NCBI RefSeq assembly: GCF_022803015.1
Contig: NZ_JAFKON010000007.1
Span: 62,001-126,000, forward strand
Source: Arthrobacter humicola
GTDB lineage: Bacteria > Actinomycetota > Actinomycetes > Actinomycetales > Micrococcaceae
Direction: 5' to 3'
DNA length: 64,000 bases
The first letter of the stretch is position 1, and the number at the start of each line of letters is the position of its first letter. The translations under genes and the position numbers were made by a program. This document shows, in pieces, positions 1 through 8,527 of the stretch. A model generated the notes under the pieces. It searched no databases. It was given only the letters and a program-made list of their open reading frames with translations, and was not told where the DNA came from.

Positions 1-456
1 CACGCCGCGCAGCCGGCCCTCCGGCGTGACGCTGAGATTGAGGTCGGTGACGAGCCGCCGGTGCCGGCCCACGTAATCCACGAGCCCGGGCCCACGCCCG
101 CCGTTATCAGGCCCGCCGTCATCAAAGCTGGTCGTGTCCTGGAACAGCCGGGTGGTGCCCGGGAAGAAGATTTCCCGGCGGGCCGTCAGGCTGGACCTGC
201 CGAACGGGTCCAGGTGGGCGTGGTTCTCGATCCGGAAGCGGACGCCCTCGCCGTACTCGGGGAAGAAGGCCTGCTCGCCGGTGGTGAGCCGCAGCAGGGG
301 ACGCAGCCAGGCCTGCCGGCAGCCGACGACGTCGAACACCCCCTCGCCGACGCCGTAGTGGCCGGATCCCGGTGCCAAAGCAAAGTATTCTTGAAGCTCC
401 GGCTGCAGTCGGGCAAAGTCGCTGCCCAGGGCTCGCTGGTAGATCGGGGTGTTCAC
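1..456 (-). CDS. DUF4166 domain protein, 3' part cut by window edge
   Basis: The frame starts at a GTG (456-454) and runs off the left edge, leaving 152 codons without a stop. An AGGAGG box (complement of 462-467) lies five bases before the GTG and fixes the start. The N-terminus (NTPIYQRALGSDFARLQPEL) followed by a HYGVGEGVFDV stretch and an F-x-I-E-N-H segment resembles DUF4166 proteins, which are often linked to saccharopine-dehydrogenase-like or DoxX partners. No biochemical role can be given. It is transcribed away from mtrA, with about 200 bp between the two starts. Family assignment is by recall of the pattern; the missing C-terminus could carry another domain. Confidence 0.72.
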   Translation of the reverse strand, partial: MNTPIYQRALGSDFARLQPELQEYFALAPGSGHYGVGEGVFDVVGCRQAWLRPLLRLTTGEQAFFPEYGEGVRFRIENHAHLDPFGRSSLTARREIFFPGTTRLFQDTTSFDDGGPDNGGRGPGLVDYVGRHRRLVTDLNLSVTPEGRLRGV

Positions 457-523
457 GGGTTCCTCCTGCGGTCCGGGCCGGTTCACTGGGCCTGTCCACA
501 GCATGCAGGACAACGCGGCAATT

Positions 524-540
524 GTCACAGCGTCCCATGC
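524..540 (+). promoter_or_regulatory. Candidate MtrA-binding site upstream of mtrA
   Basis: GTCACAGCG at 524-532 matches the GTCACAgcg-like element reported for M. tuberculosis MtrA. It is followed at once by an imperfect second copy, GTCCCATGC (532-540). It lies about 127 bp before the mtrA ATG, in the divergent mtrA/DUF4166 region, so autoregulation is possible. This is a motif match only. Confidence 0.35.
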
Positions 541-548
541 ATCGGCGC

Positions 549-578
549 GGTTCCGGGCCGGTTCCGGGCCGGTTCCGG
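549..578 (+). repeat. 11-bp tandem repeat (2.7 copies) in the mtrA upstream region
   Basis: GGTTCCGGGCC occurs at 549-559 and 560-570, with a partial third copy at 571-578. It lies 80-110 bp before the mtrA start. It could be a slippage-prone spacer or a protein site; nothing decides between them. Confidence 0.7.
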
Positions 579-658
579 CGGCGGTGGCAGGCCCGGTTCC
601 ACCATGCCGGTGGGCCGCCCGATACGACAAAGCCAATTCAATGGGGGAATATATAACT

Positions 659-1333
659 ATGAAGGCACGCATTCTGGTAGTGGATGATGACGAGGCTCTG
701 GCCGAGATGATCGGTATTGTGCTGCGCAATGACGGCTTCGAACCCGTCTTCTGCGCGGACGGCGCACAGGCGCTGGACGTGTTCCGCTCCTCCAAGCCCG
801 ACCTCGTCCTGCTCGACCTCATGCTTCCGGGGATGGACGGCATTGAGGTCTGCCGCCAGGTCCGTGCCGAGTCCGACGTCCCGATCGTGATGCTCACGGC
901 CAAGGCGGATACTTCGGATGTGGTCCGCGGCCTCGAGTCCGGTGCCGATGACTATGTGCCCAAGCCGTTCAAACCCGCCGAGCTCGTCGCCCGGGTCCGG
1001 GCCAGGCTCCGCCCGGGTGACCAAAAGGCACCGGAAACCCTGCGGATCGCCGATGTCACGATCGACGTGGCCGGCCACCTGGTCAGCCGCGGCAACGACC
1101 GGATCTCCTTGACGCCGCTGGAATTCGACCTCCTCGTCGCCCTGGCCCGCAAGCCGTGGCAGGTGTTCACGCGCGAACTGCTCCTGGAGCAGGTCTGGGG
1201 CTACCGGCACGCCGCCGACACCCGGCTGGTCAATGTCCATGTCCAGCGGTTGAGGTCCAAGATCGAACGCGACCCGGAAGCCCCCGAAGTTGTATTGACG
1301 GTCCGTGGTGTCGGCTATAAAGCAGGTTCCTGA
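659..1333 (+). CDS. mtrA: Two-component response regulator MtrA
   Basis: This 224-residue OmpR/PhoB-family regulator is the DNA-binding partner of MtrB and controls cell-wall and division genes in actinobacteria. The receiver domain (about 1-115) has the acidic cluster DDDE at 9-12, the phospho-acceptor Asp53 in LVLLDLMLPG, and the conserved Lys of KPFKP. The winged-helix domain (about 130-224) ends [12 protein letters not shown] and contains QVWGYRHAADTRLVNVH, close to mycobacterial MtrA. An upstream in-frame ATG at 641 exists, but MKARILVVDDD at 659 fits family N-termini and has a GGGGG stretch 11 bases before it. The coding sequence overlaps the proposed mtrB start. Confidence 0.96.
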   Translation: MKARILVVDDDEALAEMIGIVLRNDGFEPVFCADGAQALDVFRSSKPDLVLLDLMLPGMDGIEVCRQVRAESDVPIVMLTAKADTSDVVRGLESGADDYVPKPFKPAELVARVRARLRPGDQKAPETLRIADVTIDVAGHLVSRGNDRISLTPLEFDLLVALARKPWQVFTRELLLEQVWGYRHAADTRLVNVHVQRLRSKIERDPEAPEVVLTVRGVGYKAGS

Positions 1334-3431
1334 GCCTGCGGACCGCAGTGTCCGGCAGTCCATAGCAACGGATACCGCGGCACCGGCCGAGTCAGCCGCA
1401 CCATCGGCCGAGTCAGCCGCGTCGCCGGCTGAGTCGTCCGTGGCGTCATCGGCCGAGTTATCCGCGTCGCCGGCCGAGTCATCTGCGGCGTCATCGCCAG
1501 AGACGTCCGTGCCCCGCGCGCCCGAAACGCCCCGCGGCGGGCCGGGCCCGTGGCGGCGTCTGGCCTTCCGGACCCGCTTGTGGGCCAAACGCGCGAGGAT
1601 CGTTGGCGTCCGGGTCGCGCGGCTGGTCCGCACGGGGATGCAGCGCCTGTGGCCCGGCATCCTGTACCTGCTCCGGGCTGTACAGCGGAAGTGGCGGCGT
1701 TCGCTGCAGTTCCGGACGGTCCTGACCACGCTGATGCTTGCCATGGGCTCGTTCGCGGTGGTGGGCGCCTACCTGTCCAACCAGATCGCCAACAACCTGT
1801 TCCAGGAGCGGCTCGCCCAGGCCGAATCGGAGACGCGGTACAACGTCAAGCAGGTCCAGGACACGTTCGACGGTGCCCAGGTCACCGACCAGTCGAGCGT
1901 CATCACCCTGGTCTATGACACCCTGAACGCGGTCGAAGGCCGCGGATCCGTGATCCAGCGGCGCTACGTCTTCGAGGCCATGCCGGAGCAGACCAAGCCC
2001 CGCAACCGTTGGGTTGAATCCCGGGCCTCGGACCAACTCACCATCGGCGTCATCCCCCCGGACCTGCGCAAGGCTGTGCAGGAGTCGGGCAAGGACCAGT
2101 ACTGGGCGTCCACCCAGTTCCCGGTAGGGACCGAAGACCGGCCCGGCATCGCCGTCGGCAACAAGGTGACCTTCAACGGCACCGTCTATGAGCTCTACCT
2201 CATCTACGACCTCAACACGGCGCAGAAGACCCTCGACGAGATCCAGAATGTCCTGCTGGCCGGCGGCGCGCTGCTGGTGCTCATGATCGGCGGCGTCGCC
2301 TGGTATGTGACCCGCAACGTGGTCAGCCCGGTCAGCCATGCCGCCGTCGTCTCCGAGAAGCTCGCCGCCGGCCAGCTGCAGGAGCGCATGGTGGTCAAAG
2401 GCGAGGACGAGGTTGCCCGCCTGGGCGCCTCGTTCAACCACATGGCCGCAAGCCTCCAGGAACAAATCACCCAGCTGGCCACGCTGTCCCAGATGCAGCA
2501 GCGGTTCGTCTCCGATGTCTCCCACGAGCTCCGCACCCCGCTCACCACGGTGCGCATGGCCGCCGAAGTCCTTTATGACGCCCGCGAGGACTTCGACCCC
2601 ATCAACAAGCGCTCCGCGGAGCTGCTCTACAACCAGGTGGAACGCTTCCAGTCGCTCCTGGCGGACCTGCTGGAAATCTCCCGCTTTGACGCCGGTGCCG
2701 CCACCCTGGACGCCGAGCCCACCGACATCGTCCAGCTTGTCGCGCATGTCATCGAGGGGGTGGCGCCCGTCGCGGCCGAATACGGGTCCGCCGTCACCCT
2801 CAACGCCCCGGCCGGCAGCGTCATTGTCGACATGGACGACCGCAGGATCGACCGGATCCTGCGCAACCTGATCCTGAACGCCCTCGAACACGGCGAGGGC
2901 CGACCGGTCAACGTTTCCGTGGCCGCCAGCGGCACCGCCGTGGCCGTGGCCGTACGGGATCACGGAATCGGTATGACCCCGGCTGAGGCGGCGCGCGTCT
3001 TCGACCGCTTCTGGCGCGCCGATCCGGCCCGGGCCCGCACCACGGGCGGCAGCGGGCTGGGACTGTCCATTGCCGCCGAGGACACCAAGCTCCACGACGG
3101 CTGGCTGCAGGCCTGGGGGAGCAAGGGACAAGGGTCGAACTTCCGCCTGACCCTTCCCCTGCGCCGCGACGAGCCGATCACCAGGTCCCCGCTCCAGCTC
3201 GAACCGGTCAACGTCGGGCTCCCCGAGGCAGGCCGCCAGCGCACCGTGGTGTTGCTGGACCCGCTCCGGACCGCGGGCCGCGGGACCGGTGTTGAGGGTT
3301 CCGCAGACGGATTCTCAGACGGCTTCGATGACGACTTTTCTGACGACGGCGGCAGCGGTGCCGCCGGCGGGGCTATCCCGGACGGCGGCTCGGCCGGCCC
3401 CCGGGGGACCGGGACGGAGGGCAGGGCATGA
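1305..3431 (+). CDS. mtrB: Sensor histidine kinase MtrB
   Basis: This membrane sensor kinase phosphorylates MtrA. Residues 1-85 are a low-complexity Ala/Ser/Glu/Pro tract. A basic stretch and TM1 (about 137-157) follow, then an extracytoplasmic sensor region, TM2 (about 315-335), HAMP, HisKA with [10 protein letters not shown] (His407), and a HATPase domain with N, G1 (DHGIGM) and GSGLGLS boxes. The tail after about 630 is acidic and Gly-rich. Family proteins are usually near 560-600 residues; the extra length is the two low-complexity ends. The GTG at 1305 overlaps mtrA by 29 bases and is not certain. The next in-frame start codons are GTGs inside the low-complexity tract. The stop overlaps the lpqB ATG (ATGA), so the genes are translationally coupled. 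Confidence 0.93.
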   Translation: MVSAIKQVPEPADRSVRQSIATDTAAPAESAAPSAESAASPAESSVASSAELSASPAESSAASSPETSVPRAPETPRGGPGPWRRLAFRTRLWAKRARIVGVRVARLVRTGMQRLWPGILYLLRAVQRKWRRSLQFRTVLTTLMLAMGSFAVVGAYLSNQIANNLFQERLAQAESETRYNVKQVQDTFDGAQVTDQSSVITLVYDTLNAVEGRGSVIQRRYVFEAMPEQTKPRNRWVESRASDQLTIGVIPPDLRKAVQESGKDQYWASTQFPVGTEDRPGIAVGNKVTFNGTVYELYLIYDLNTAQKTLDEIQNVLLAGGALLVLMIGGVAWYVTRNVVSPVSHAAVVSEKLAAGQLQERMVVKGEDEVARLGASFNHMAASLQEQITQLATLSQMQQRFVSDVSHELRTPLTTVRMAAEVLYDAREDFDPINKRSAELLYNQVERFQSLLADLLEISRFDAGAATLDAEPTDIVQLVAHVIEGVAPVAAEYGSAVTLNAPAGSVIVDMDDRRIDRILRNLILNALEHGEGRPVNVSVAASGTAVAVAVRDHGIGMTPAEAARVFDRFWRADPARARTTGGSGLGLSIAAEDTKLHDGWLQAWGSKGQGSNFRLTLPLRRDEPITRSPLQLEPVNVGLPEAGRQRTVVLLDPLRTAGRGTGVEGSADGFSDGFDDDFSDDGGSGAAGGAIPDGGSAGPRGTGTEGRA
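1386..1496 (+). repeat. 21/24-bp coding repeats at the MtrB N-terminus
   Basis: Five units start at 1386, 1407, 1428, 1452 and 1473 (21, 21, 24, 21 and 24 bp). Each begins GCYGAGT and encodes AE(S/L) followed by four or five Ala/Ser/Pro/Val residues. The third and fifth are extended by one codon. Every unit length is a multiple of three, so copy-number change would keep the frame. The product would be a flexible cytoplasmic extension before TM1. Confidence 0.85.
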
Positions 3432-5146
3432 GTGGGGTTTCGGGCCGGTTTACCCGCGTGGGGGCCGCGCTGCTGGCGCTCATCCTGCTTCTGTTGACCT
3501 CGTGCGCCCAGATTCCGCGCTCGGGGCCGGTAGGCAAGAGCACGGACGAGAGTGCGGGAAACCCCAACGCCCCGGTCTTCTTTCCGGCCGCGCCGCGTCC
3601 CGGCGCCGGACCCGAAGCGGTGATCGAAGACTTCTACCTCGCCGGCAGCGGCTACGAGGACGACTACGCCGTGGCCCGGCAGTACCTCACCCAGGGTTCG
3701 TCGGTGACGTGGAAGCCGGACCAGCGGGCGCTCGTGTTCCGCAAGGCCACGGTGGTGGCCACCGGCGTCGAAAATGTCTTCAACTACCAGCTCGACCTCG
3801 CCTATTCGGTGGACGCCGACGGCGTGGCCACGCAGCTTCCCGAGGGCACCACCGAAAACATACCCGTCACCGTGACCCAGGTGGACGGCGAGTGGCGAAT
3901 CTCCGATCTTCCGGACGGCACGGCCATTCCGGAAGAAACGTTCAAGGTCATTTACGGCGCGTTCCCGATCTACTTCTACGACCCCACGTTCACCTACGCG
4001 GTGCCCGACGTCCGGTGGTTCATCCGCAAGAAGACCGTCAAAGCCATGACGAGCGCGCTCCTGGGCGGACCCGCCCCCTACCTCAAGGGCGCCGTCGTCA
4101 GCGCGTTCCCTTCAGGCATCAAGCTGGCCCGCGAATCAGTGCCCGTGGTATCCGGCGCCGCGCAGGTGGATCTCACCGCCAAGGACCTGGTCGAGGCCTC
4201 CAACGAGGACCGGCTGCGGATGCAGACGCAGCTTGCCCTGACGTTCCGCAGCCAGCCGGATGTGATCAACGTTGAGCTCCGGGCCAATCAGGACCTGGTG
4301 CGCGTCGAGGACAACGGCACGGTCCTGCCTCCGGTCCAGGACGAAAGCGTCCCCGCCTACCAGATCGCCGTCAGCAACAATGACCTGGTCCGGTACGAAA
4401 ACAACAGGATTTCACCGCTCCCGGACGTCCGGTCCGTCGCAGCCCTCTCACCCCGGGCGCCTGCGGAGTCCACCGAGTCGCAGGCCGCCGCGTTCCTCAA
4501 CGCCGCCCGCACCACGCTGTACTCGATCGTTCCGGGCCAGCCCGCCCGGGCGCTGACCACGCGGGCCGCGCTGTCCCGGCCTTCGTTCGGCCGCTATGAC
4601 TGGGTCTGGACCGCCGGGCCGGGTGCCGGCGGCGCCACCGAGGTGGTGGCCTACCGGCCGGTCGGTGTGGCGGAGACCGCCAGCGTACCCACCGTGACCC
4701 TGTCGCCGGGATGGCTCTCGGGCCGGACGGTGAAGGAGTTCCGGATTTCCCGGGACGGCACGCGGGCCCTCGTCATTTCGCAGCAGAACGGCAAGAGCAA
4801 GGTCCAGATCACCGGGATCATCCGGAACGCGGACGGCACCCCGAGGGACCTGACCGTGCCCCTGACCCTCCTGACTCCCCAGGATCCGGACCAAGGGGTC
4901 TGGGTGGATGACACCACCGTCGCGGTCATGAAGGCCTCCGCCAGCGATGCCGTCACCCCCGAGCTGTTGTCGCTGACCTCGGCGCAGCCGCAGCAGCTGG
5001 CGCCGTGGCCCGGGCTGACGGCCCTCAGCGCAGGCAACGGACCGGCCGAGATCTACGGCCAATCCGCCGAAGGGATCTTCCAGCGGCTGGGCAACGGCTG
5101 GTCACCGCAGCTCAAGGGCCCCATCGACCCCTCGTTCCCCGGCTGA
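3428..5146 (+). CDS. lpqB: Lipoprotein LpqB
   Basis: This 572-residue lipoprotein is the accessory of the MtrAB system; in mycobacteria LpqB interacts with MtrB and affects its signalling. The signal peptide has a hydrophobic stretch (LLALILLLL) and a lipobox LTSC, with the lipidated Cys near residue 27. The mature part has a GerMN-type sporulation/germination domain (roughly 200-300) and a C-terminal beta-propeller-like region, matching the LpqB family in length. The start overlaps the mtrB stop (ATGA), the usual mtrA-mtrB-lpqB arrangement. The last codon and stop (5141-5146) lie inside the first unit of a 26-bp tandem repeat, so the exact C-terminus is shaped by the repeat. Confidence 0.95.
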   Translation: MSGVSGRFTRVGAALLALILLLLTSCAQIPRSGPVGKSTDESAGNPNAPVFFPAAPRPGAGPEAVIEDFYLAGSGYEDDYAVARQYLTQGSSVTWKPDQRALVFRKATVVATGVENVFNYQLDLAYSVDADGVATQLPEGTTENIPVTVTQVDGEWRISDLPDGTAIPEETFKVIYGAFPIYFYDPTFTYAVPDVRWFIRKKTVKAMTSALLGGPAPYLKGAVVSAFPSGIKLARESVPVVSGAAQVDLTAKDLVEASNEDRLRMQTQLALTFRSQPDVINVELRANQDLVRVEDNGTVLPPVQDESVPAYQIAVSNNDLVRYENNRISPLPDVRSVAALSPRAPAESTESQAAAFLNAARTTLYSIVPGQPARALTTRAALSRPSFGRYDWVWTAGPGAGGATEVVAYRPVGVAETASVPTVTLSPGWLSGRTVKEFRISRDGTRALVISQQNGKSKVQITGIIRNADGTPRDLTVPLTLLTPQDPDQGVWVDDTTVAVMKASASDAVTPELLSLTSAQPQQLAPWPGLTALSAGNGPAEIYGQSAEGIFQRLGNGWSPQLKGPIDPSFPG

Positions 5147-5218
5147 CCGGCGCTCCCTCGGACGACGGCTGACCGGCGCCCCCTCGTTCCCGGGCTGACC
5201 GGCGCCCCCTCGGACGAC
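5141..5218 (+). repeat. 26-bp tandem repeat, three copies, spanning the lpqB stop
   Basis: Units at 5141-5166, 5167-5192 and 5193-5218 share GGCTGACCGGCGCYCCCTCG. The last six bases alternate between GACGAC (units 1 and 3) and TTCCCG (unit 2). A diverged fourth unit is recognisable before 5141 inside lpqB. The period is not a multiple of three, so expansion cannot lengthen LpqB because each first unit supplies a TGA. Confidence 0.9.
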
Positions 5219-5233
5219 GGCGGTGCCGCCGTC
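5216..5233 (+). terminator. Possible lpqB terminator hairpin
   Basis: GACGGCGG (5216-5223) and CCGCCGTC (5226-5233) are perfect complements with a two-base gap, so about seven pairs with a four-base loop. No T-run follows. It is the only hairpin between lpqB and comF. Confidence 0.3.
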
Positions 5234-5265
5234 ACCCGGGTCCGGTGAAGGTTCCGGCCATGGTG

Positions 5266-5274
5266 TTGTCCACA
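5266..5274 (+). promoter_or_regulatory. TTRTCCACA motif upstream of comF
   Basis: TTGTCCACA starts 60 bp before the comF ATG, in the gene's direction. The same motif occurs before both Tad-pilus operons (13978-13986 and 48884-48892). TTGTCC could alternatively be a poor -35 box, with TACTAC at 5291 as -10 at a 19-bp spacing. Confidence 0.4.
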
Positions 5275-5325
5275 TAGCGGCACGCCGGGTTACTACCGGG
5301 GGCGCACCCGGTCCAGGATCGGAGG

Positions 5326-6276
5326 ATGGGCAGCCACACCACCCCGGTCCCGGCAGCGGACCCTGACCTTGCCCCGGCCACGGCCAGGGCGGCGAGACAC
5401 CGCGGGAGCTACGCGCGGCCGCTGGCGAGGCTGGGCGACCGGACAGCCGAAGCGGCGGCTGAGGTGCTCGCCCTGGCCATTCCAGTGGACTGCGTCTGCT
5501 GCGGGGCGGAGGACTCGGCACTCTGCGGCGCGTGCTCCCGTAAGCTGCGCCTGTTGACGCTCAGGCCGTTCCGGGCAGAGGCCCAGGCTCCGGCCCTGAT
5601 TGACATGGACGGCTCCGTGCTGCTGCCCGTGGTGGCGGCTGGCGCATACCGGGCCGAGCTGGCGCAGTGCCTGCTGTCCTTCAAAAGCCATGGGCAGGCC
5701 CGGCTGGGCGCCGAACTGGCCCGGGGCCTGGCGCGCGCCCTCCACGCCGCGTCCGGGCCCGGGCAGGGACTCGTCCTCGTCCCCGTACCCACGAACGCCG
5801 CCGCTTACCGCAGGCGGGGCTTCAGCCCCGTCCATGTCCTGCTCCGTCGGCTCGTCCGCGGCGATGAAATCCCAGGGCTCACCGTCGCGGACGCGCTGCG
5901 GAAATCCGTGCCGCCCGCGCGGAACACGAAACCCCCGGCTTTGCCCCTGTGGGGCCGGTTGCGGGACGGCCCCACAGGGGCCGGCTCCCTGTCCGGCGGA
6001 CAGAAGGGACTGGGCCGGGGTGAGCGCGCCCGGCGCGTGCGCGGATCCATGCGGGCCAGGTCCGGTCCGTGGCCTGCGCGGGTCGAAGGACGTGCCTGCA
6101 TCATCGTCGATGACGTGCTGACCACCGGCGCCACCCTGGCGGAGGCGGCCCGTGCGCTCCGGGCCGCGGGGGCCATTGTCAGCGGCGCCGTTGTGCTGGC
6201 CGCGACACGCCCGCCGGCCGCCACCGATGTCCGCGCCGCCACCCCCGCGGCGGCGCGGATGATCGGTGGGAGCTAA
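5326..6276 (+). CDS. comF: ComF family phosphoribosyltransferase
   Basis: This 316-residue ComF-like protein has an N-terminal zinc-finger-like cluster (Cys56, 58, 59, 67, 70) and a type I phosphoribosyltransferase domain with the PRPP loop IIVDDVLTTGATLAEA near residue 264. ComF members are needed for natural transformation in several bacteria; the mycobacterial homologue sits at the same place after lpqB. The segment from about 205 to 225, between RKSVPPARNT and GGQKGLGRGERARR, looks like an insertion and is encoded over a perfect 15-bp inverted repeat. The start follows GGAGG with no spacing, so the true start is uncertain. It is probably an independent transcript, because 179 bp of repeats and a hairpin separate it from lpqB. 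Confidence 0.88.
   Translation: MGSHTTPVPAADPDLAPATARAARHRGSYARPLARLGDRTAEAAAEVLALAIPVDCVCCGAEDSALCGACSRKLRLLTLRPFRAEAQAPALIDMDGSVLLPVVAAGAYRAELAQCLLSFKSHGQARLGAELARGLARALHAASGPGQGLVLVPVPTNAAAYRRRGFSPVHVLLRRLVRGDEIPGLTVADALRKSVPPARNTKPPALPLWGRLRDGPTGAGSLSGGQKGLGRGERARRVRGSMRARSGPWPARVEGRACIIVDDVLTTGATLAEAARALRAAGAIVSGAVVLAATRPPAATDVRAATPAAARMIGGS
5943..5981 (+). repeat. Perfect 15-bp inverted repeat inside comF
   Basis: The left arm GCCCCTGTGGGGCCG (5943-5957) and right arm (5967-5981) are exact reverse complements with a nine-base loop. It encodes part of a Pro/Gly-rich segment that sits between otherwise contiguous conserved ComF blocks. It could be an inserted palindromic element, or it may attenuate translation or transcription. 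Confidence 0.9.
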
Positions 6277-6447
6277 AAAAATAAACCGTAAAAGGATGAA
6301 TAACAGGTGTCTATGAACTAACGTCGAACATGGGTACCAAGAACAGATGTACCTGTCGATAGCGGCTCGGAAAGGGGCTCGACTGTCAGTCAGATCGGCC
6401 CCCGGGAAGTACCGCCGTCGTGTCACCGAAGTCATTTGGAGGGCACC

Positions 6448-7173
6448 ATGGAGTTCATGATCAGCGGACGCAACTTGACGGTCTCAGACCGGTTCCGCGA
6501 ATATGCCGACGACAAGATCTCAAAGATCGCGTCGTTGGGAGACAAGGTCCAGAGGGTAGACGCGAAGGTCACCAAAGAGACCAAAGCCCGCCAGACCGCC
6601 GAATCGCTCACGGTTGAGTTGACAGTCCTGGGACGCGGCCCAGTAATCCGCGCTGAAGCGAGTGCCGCCGACAAGTTCGCCGCGTTCGATCTCGCTTACA
6701 ACAAGCTTCTTGAACGCCTGCGCAGGGCCAGGGACCGCAGAAAGGTCCACCACGGCCGGCATACCCCGAAGTCCGTCACCGAGGCGACGGCAGCCCTGGA
6801 GCCGGCCAGCCCCAGCGAACCCCTCTATGTGGAGGCGGCGCAGCAGCAGGAGACCCAGGCGACGGCGGCAGAGAAGTCGCCGTATGAGGTCGAGAACGAC
6901 ATTCCGGCCGGCGACTCGCCTGTACTGATCCGCCGGAAGGTGTTCGCCGCGTCCCAGCTCACCCTCGATGACGCCGTCGACAACATGGAACTTGTGGGTC
7001 ACGACTTCTATCTTTTCGTGGACAAGGAGACCAAGGCGCCGTCGGTCGTCTACCGCCGTGACGGCTGGACCTACGGGGTCATCTCCCTGGACCAGACGTG
7101 CGAGCCCGGACATTCGAGTCTGGAAGACAAAATCCTGGCCTACCGTTCAGAGGATGAGCCCGCCAGCGCATAA
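6448..7173 (+). CDS. hpf: Long-form ribosome hibernation promoting factor
   Basis: This 241-residue protein pauses translation by driving 70S-ribosome dimerisation. The N-terminal YfiA/RaiA domain (about 1-110; MEFMISGRNLTVSDRFREYA) binds at the decoding centre. A linker of about 70 residues follows. The C-terminal dimerisation domain (about 180-241) contains RRKVFAASQLTLDDAVDNM and YRRDGWTYGVISL. The ATG at 6448 has GGAGGG (6438-6443) four bases upstream; an in-frame TTG at 6436 overlaps that box and is less likely. The preceding 171 bp is AT-richer than the surroundings and probably holds its promoter, but I cannot place clear boxes. Confidence 0.96.
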   Translation: MEFMISGRNLTVSDRFREYADDKISKIASLGDKVQRVDAKVTKETKARQTAESLTVELTVLGRGPVIRAEASAADKFAAFDLAYNKLLERLRRARDRRKVHHGRHTPKSVTEATAALEPASPSEPLYVEAAQQQETQATAAEKSPYEVENDIPAGDSPVLIRRKVFAASQLTLDDAVDNMELVGHDFYLFVDKETKAPSVVYRRDGWTYGVISLDQTCEPGHSSLEDKILAYRSEDEPASA

Positions 7174-7206
7174 GCTGGTGCAGACTTTTCCGACGAAGGG
7201 ACTAAC

Positions 7207-8424
7207 GTGCAAGCATCGCTGAGCCTGGCACAGGCACGGCGGATCGCGTTGGCAGCCCAGGGACTGGAGAAGGAACGGCCCACCGGACCCGTGAGTGCAC
7301 GGGCGGTGGGCCGTACCTTTGCCCGGCTGCACCTGGTTCAGATCGACTCCGTCAATGTGGTGTCCCGCAGCCACTTCCTGCCCTTCTTCTCCCGGCTCGG
7401 CAACTACGACCGCACTATCCTGGCGCGCATGGCGGGGACCCACCCGCGCCGGATGATGGAGTACTGGGCCCACGAAGCCTGCTTCATCCGCCCGGACCAC
7501 TTCCACGATCTCGTGCAGTGGCAGAGCCGCAAATGGGTGGGCGCGCACGCGATGGACCCCGAACTGCGCAACGGGGTGGCGGCCAAAGTCCTGGACACCC
7601 TGGCCGTCGGGAAGCCGCTGACCGCCGCCGAACTGACAGCCCGGCTCGGGCACGTGGAAGACCAGCAGCGGGACAACTGGGGCTGGAACTGGAACGCCGT
7701 CAAAAGGGTGCTGGAACATCTCTTCGAAGAGGGACTTGTGTCCGCATCCTCGCGGACCGACTCCTTCGAACGGCGCTACGCCCTCACCGCCCGGGTGCTC
7801 CCCGGACCGGGCAAGGAGGCGGCGGCACCCGAACCGGATGCGGCCGCGGCCATGGACCGGCTGATCGACGCCGCGGCACAGGCCCACGGTATCGGGACTG
7901 TGCGATGCTTCGCCGACTATTTCCGGACACCGCAGAAGGACGCCGCCGTCGCCGTCCGGAACCTCGTGGACAGCGGCCGGCTGCAGCCGGTCACGGTATC
8001 CGGCTGGGACCGGCCCCTGTACCGCCACGTGGAGGCGAAACTGCCGCGCTCGGCCACCGGACGGGCGCTCCTGAGCCCCTTCGACTCCCTCGTGTTCGAA
8101 CGCCGGAGGCTCGAGGAGCTCTTCGGGTTCCACTACCGGATCGAGATCTACACTCCCGAGCCGAAGCGGAAGTACGGCTACTACGTCCTGCCGTTCCTGC
8201 TCCGCGACGCGATCGTCGCACGGGTCGACCTCAAAGCGGACCGGGCCGGCGGGCGGCTCCTGGCCAGGGCCGCCCATGCCGAACCCGGCGCGCCGGAGGA
8301 CACCGCCGTCGAACTCGCCGCGGAACTGCAGCTCATGGCAGAGTGGCTGGGACTGGACGACGTAGTTGTCTCGCCAATGGGGAACCTTGCACCGGCGCTC
8401 GCCGAAGCCGTGGCTGCCCGGTAA
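7207..8424 (+). CDS. Winged-helix DNA glycosylase-like protein (YcaQ/AlkX type)
   Basis: This 405-residue protein of the HTH_42 superfamily includes bacterial DNA glycosylases that remove alkylated bases or unhook interstrand crosslinks. The segment LVQIDSVNVVSRSH (about 43-56) has the Q-x-D pattern (Gln45, Asp47) typical of the YcaQ/AlkX branch, against QxQ in AlkZ. LSPFDSLVFERRRLEELFGF (about 286-305) and the PKRKYGYYVLPFL block are conserved in the family. The GTG start follows GAAGGGA at a normal spacing, 33 bp after hpf. Activity on crosslinks is inferred from the family, not visible here. Confidence 0.82.
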   Translation: MQASLSLAQARRIALAAQGLEKERPTGPVSARAVGRTFARLHLVQIDSVNVVSRSHFLPFFSRLGNYDRTILARMAGTHPRRMMEYWAHEACFIRPDHFHDLVQWQSRKWVGAHAMDPELRNGVAAKVLDTLAVGKPLTAAELTARLGHVEDQQRDNWGWNWNAVKRVLEHLFEEGLVSASSRTDSFERRYALTARVLPGPGKEAAAPEPDAAAAMDRLIDAAAQAHGIGTVRCFADYFRTPQKDAAVAVRNLVDSGRLQPVTVSGWDRPLYRHVEAKLPRSATGRALLSPFDSLVFERRRLEELFGFHYRIEIYTPEPKRKYGYYVLPFLLRDAIVARVDLKADRAGGRLLARAAHAEPGAPEDTAVELAAELQLMAEWLGLDDVVVSPMGNLAPALAEAVAAR

Positions 8425-8477
8425 ACCGCACTATCCGCTGTGAGGGAACAGGCGCCACCGGCCTTGCGTCTCTCCCG

Positions 8478-8483
8478 TAGACT
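8478..8483 (+). promoter_or_regulatory. Candidate -10 box for secA
   Basis: TAGACT fits the actinobacterial TANNNT pattern and lies 44 bp upstream of the secA GTG. No convincing -35 hexamer is seen at 17 bp. Confidence 0.4.
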
Positions 8484-8527
8484 AAACACGCCAGAATTCG
8501 GCAGCTTGAGACTGGGAGCAACTTCAC

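Noticed and set aside
1491..3131. 546-codon minus-strand frame opposite mtrB
   Set aside because: Antisense artefact of codon bias; MtrB on the plus strand has all kinase motifs.
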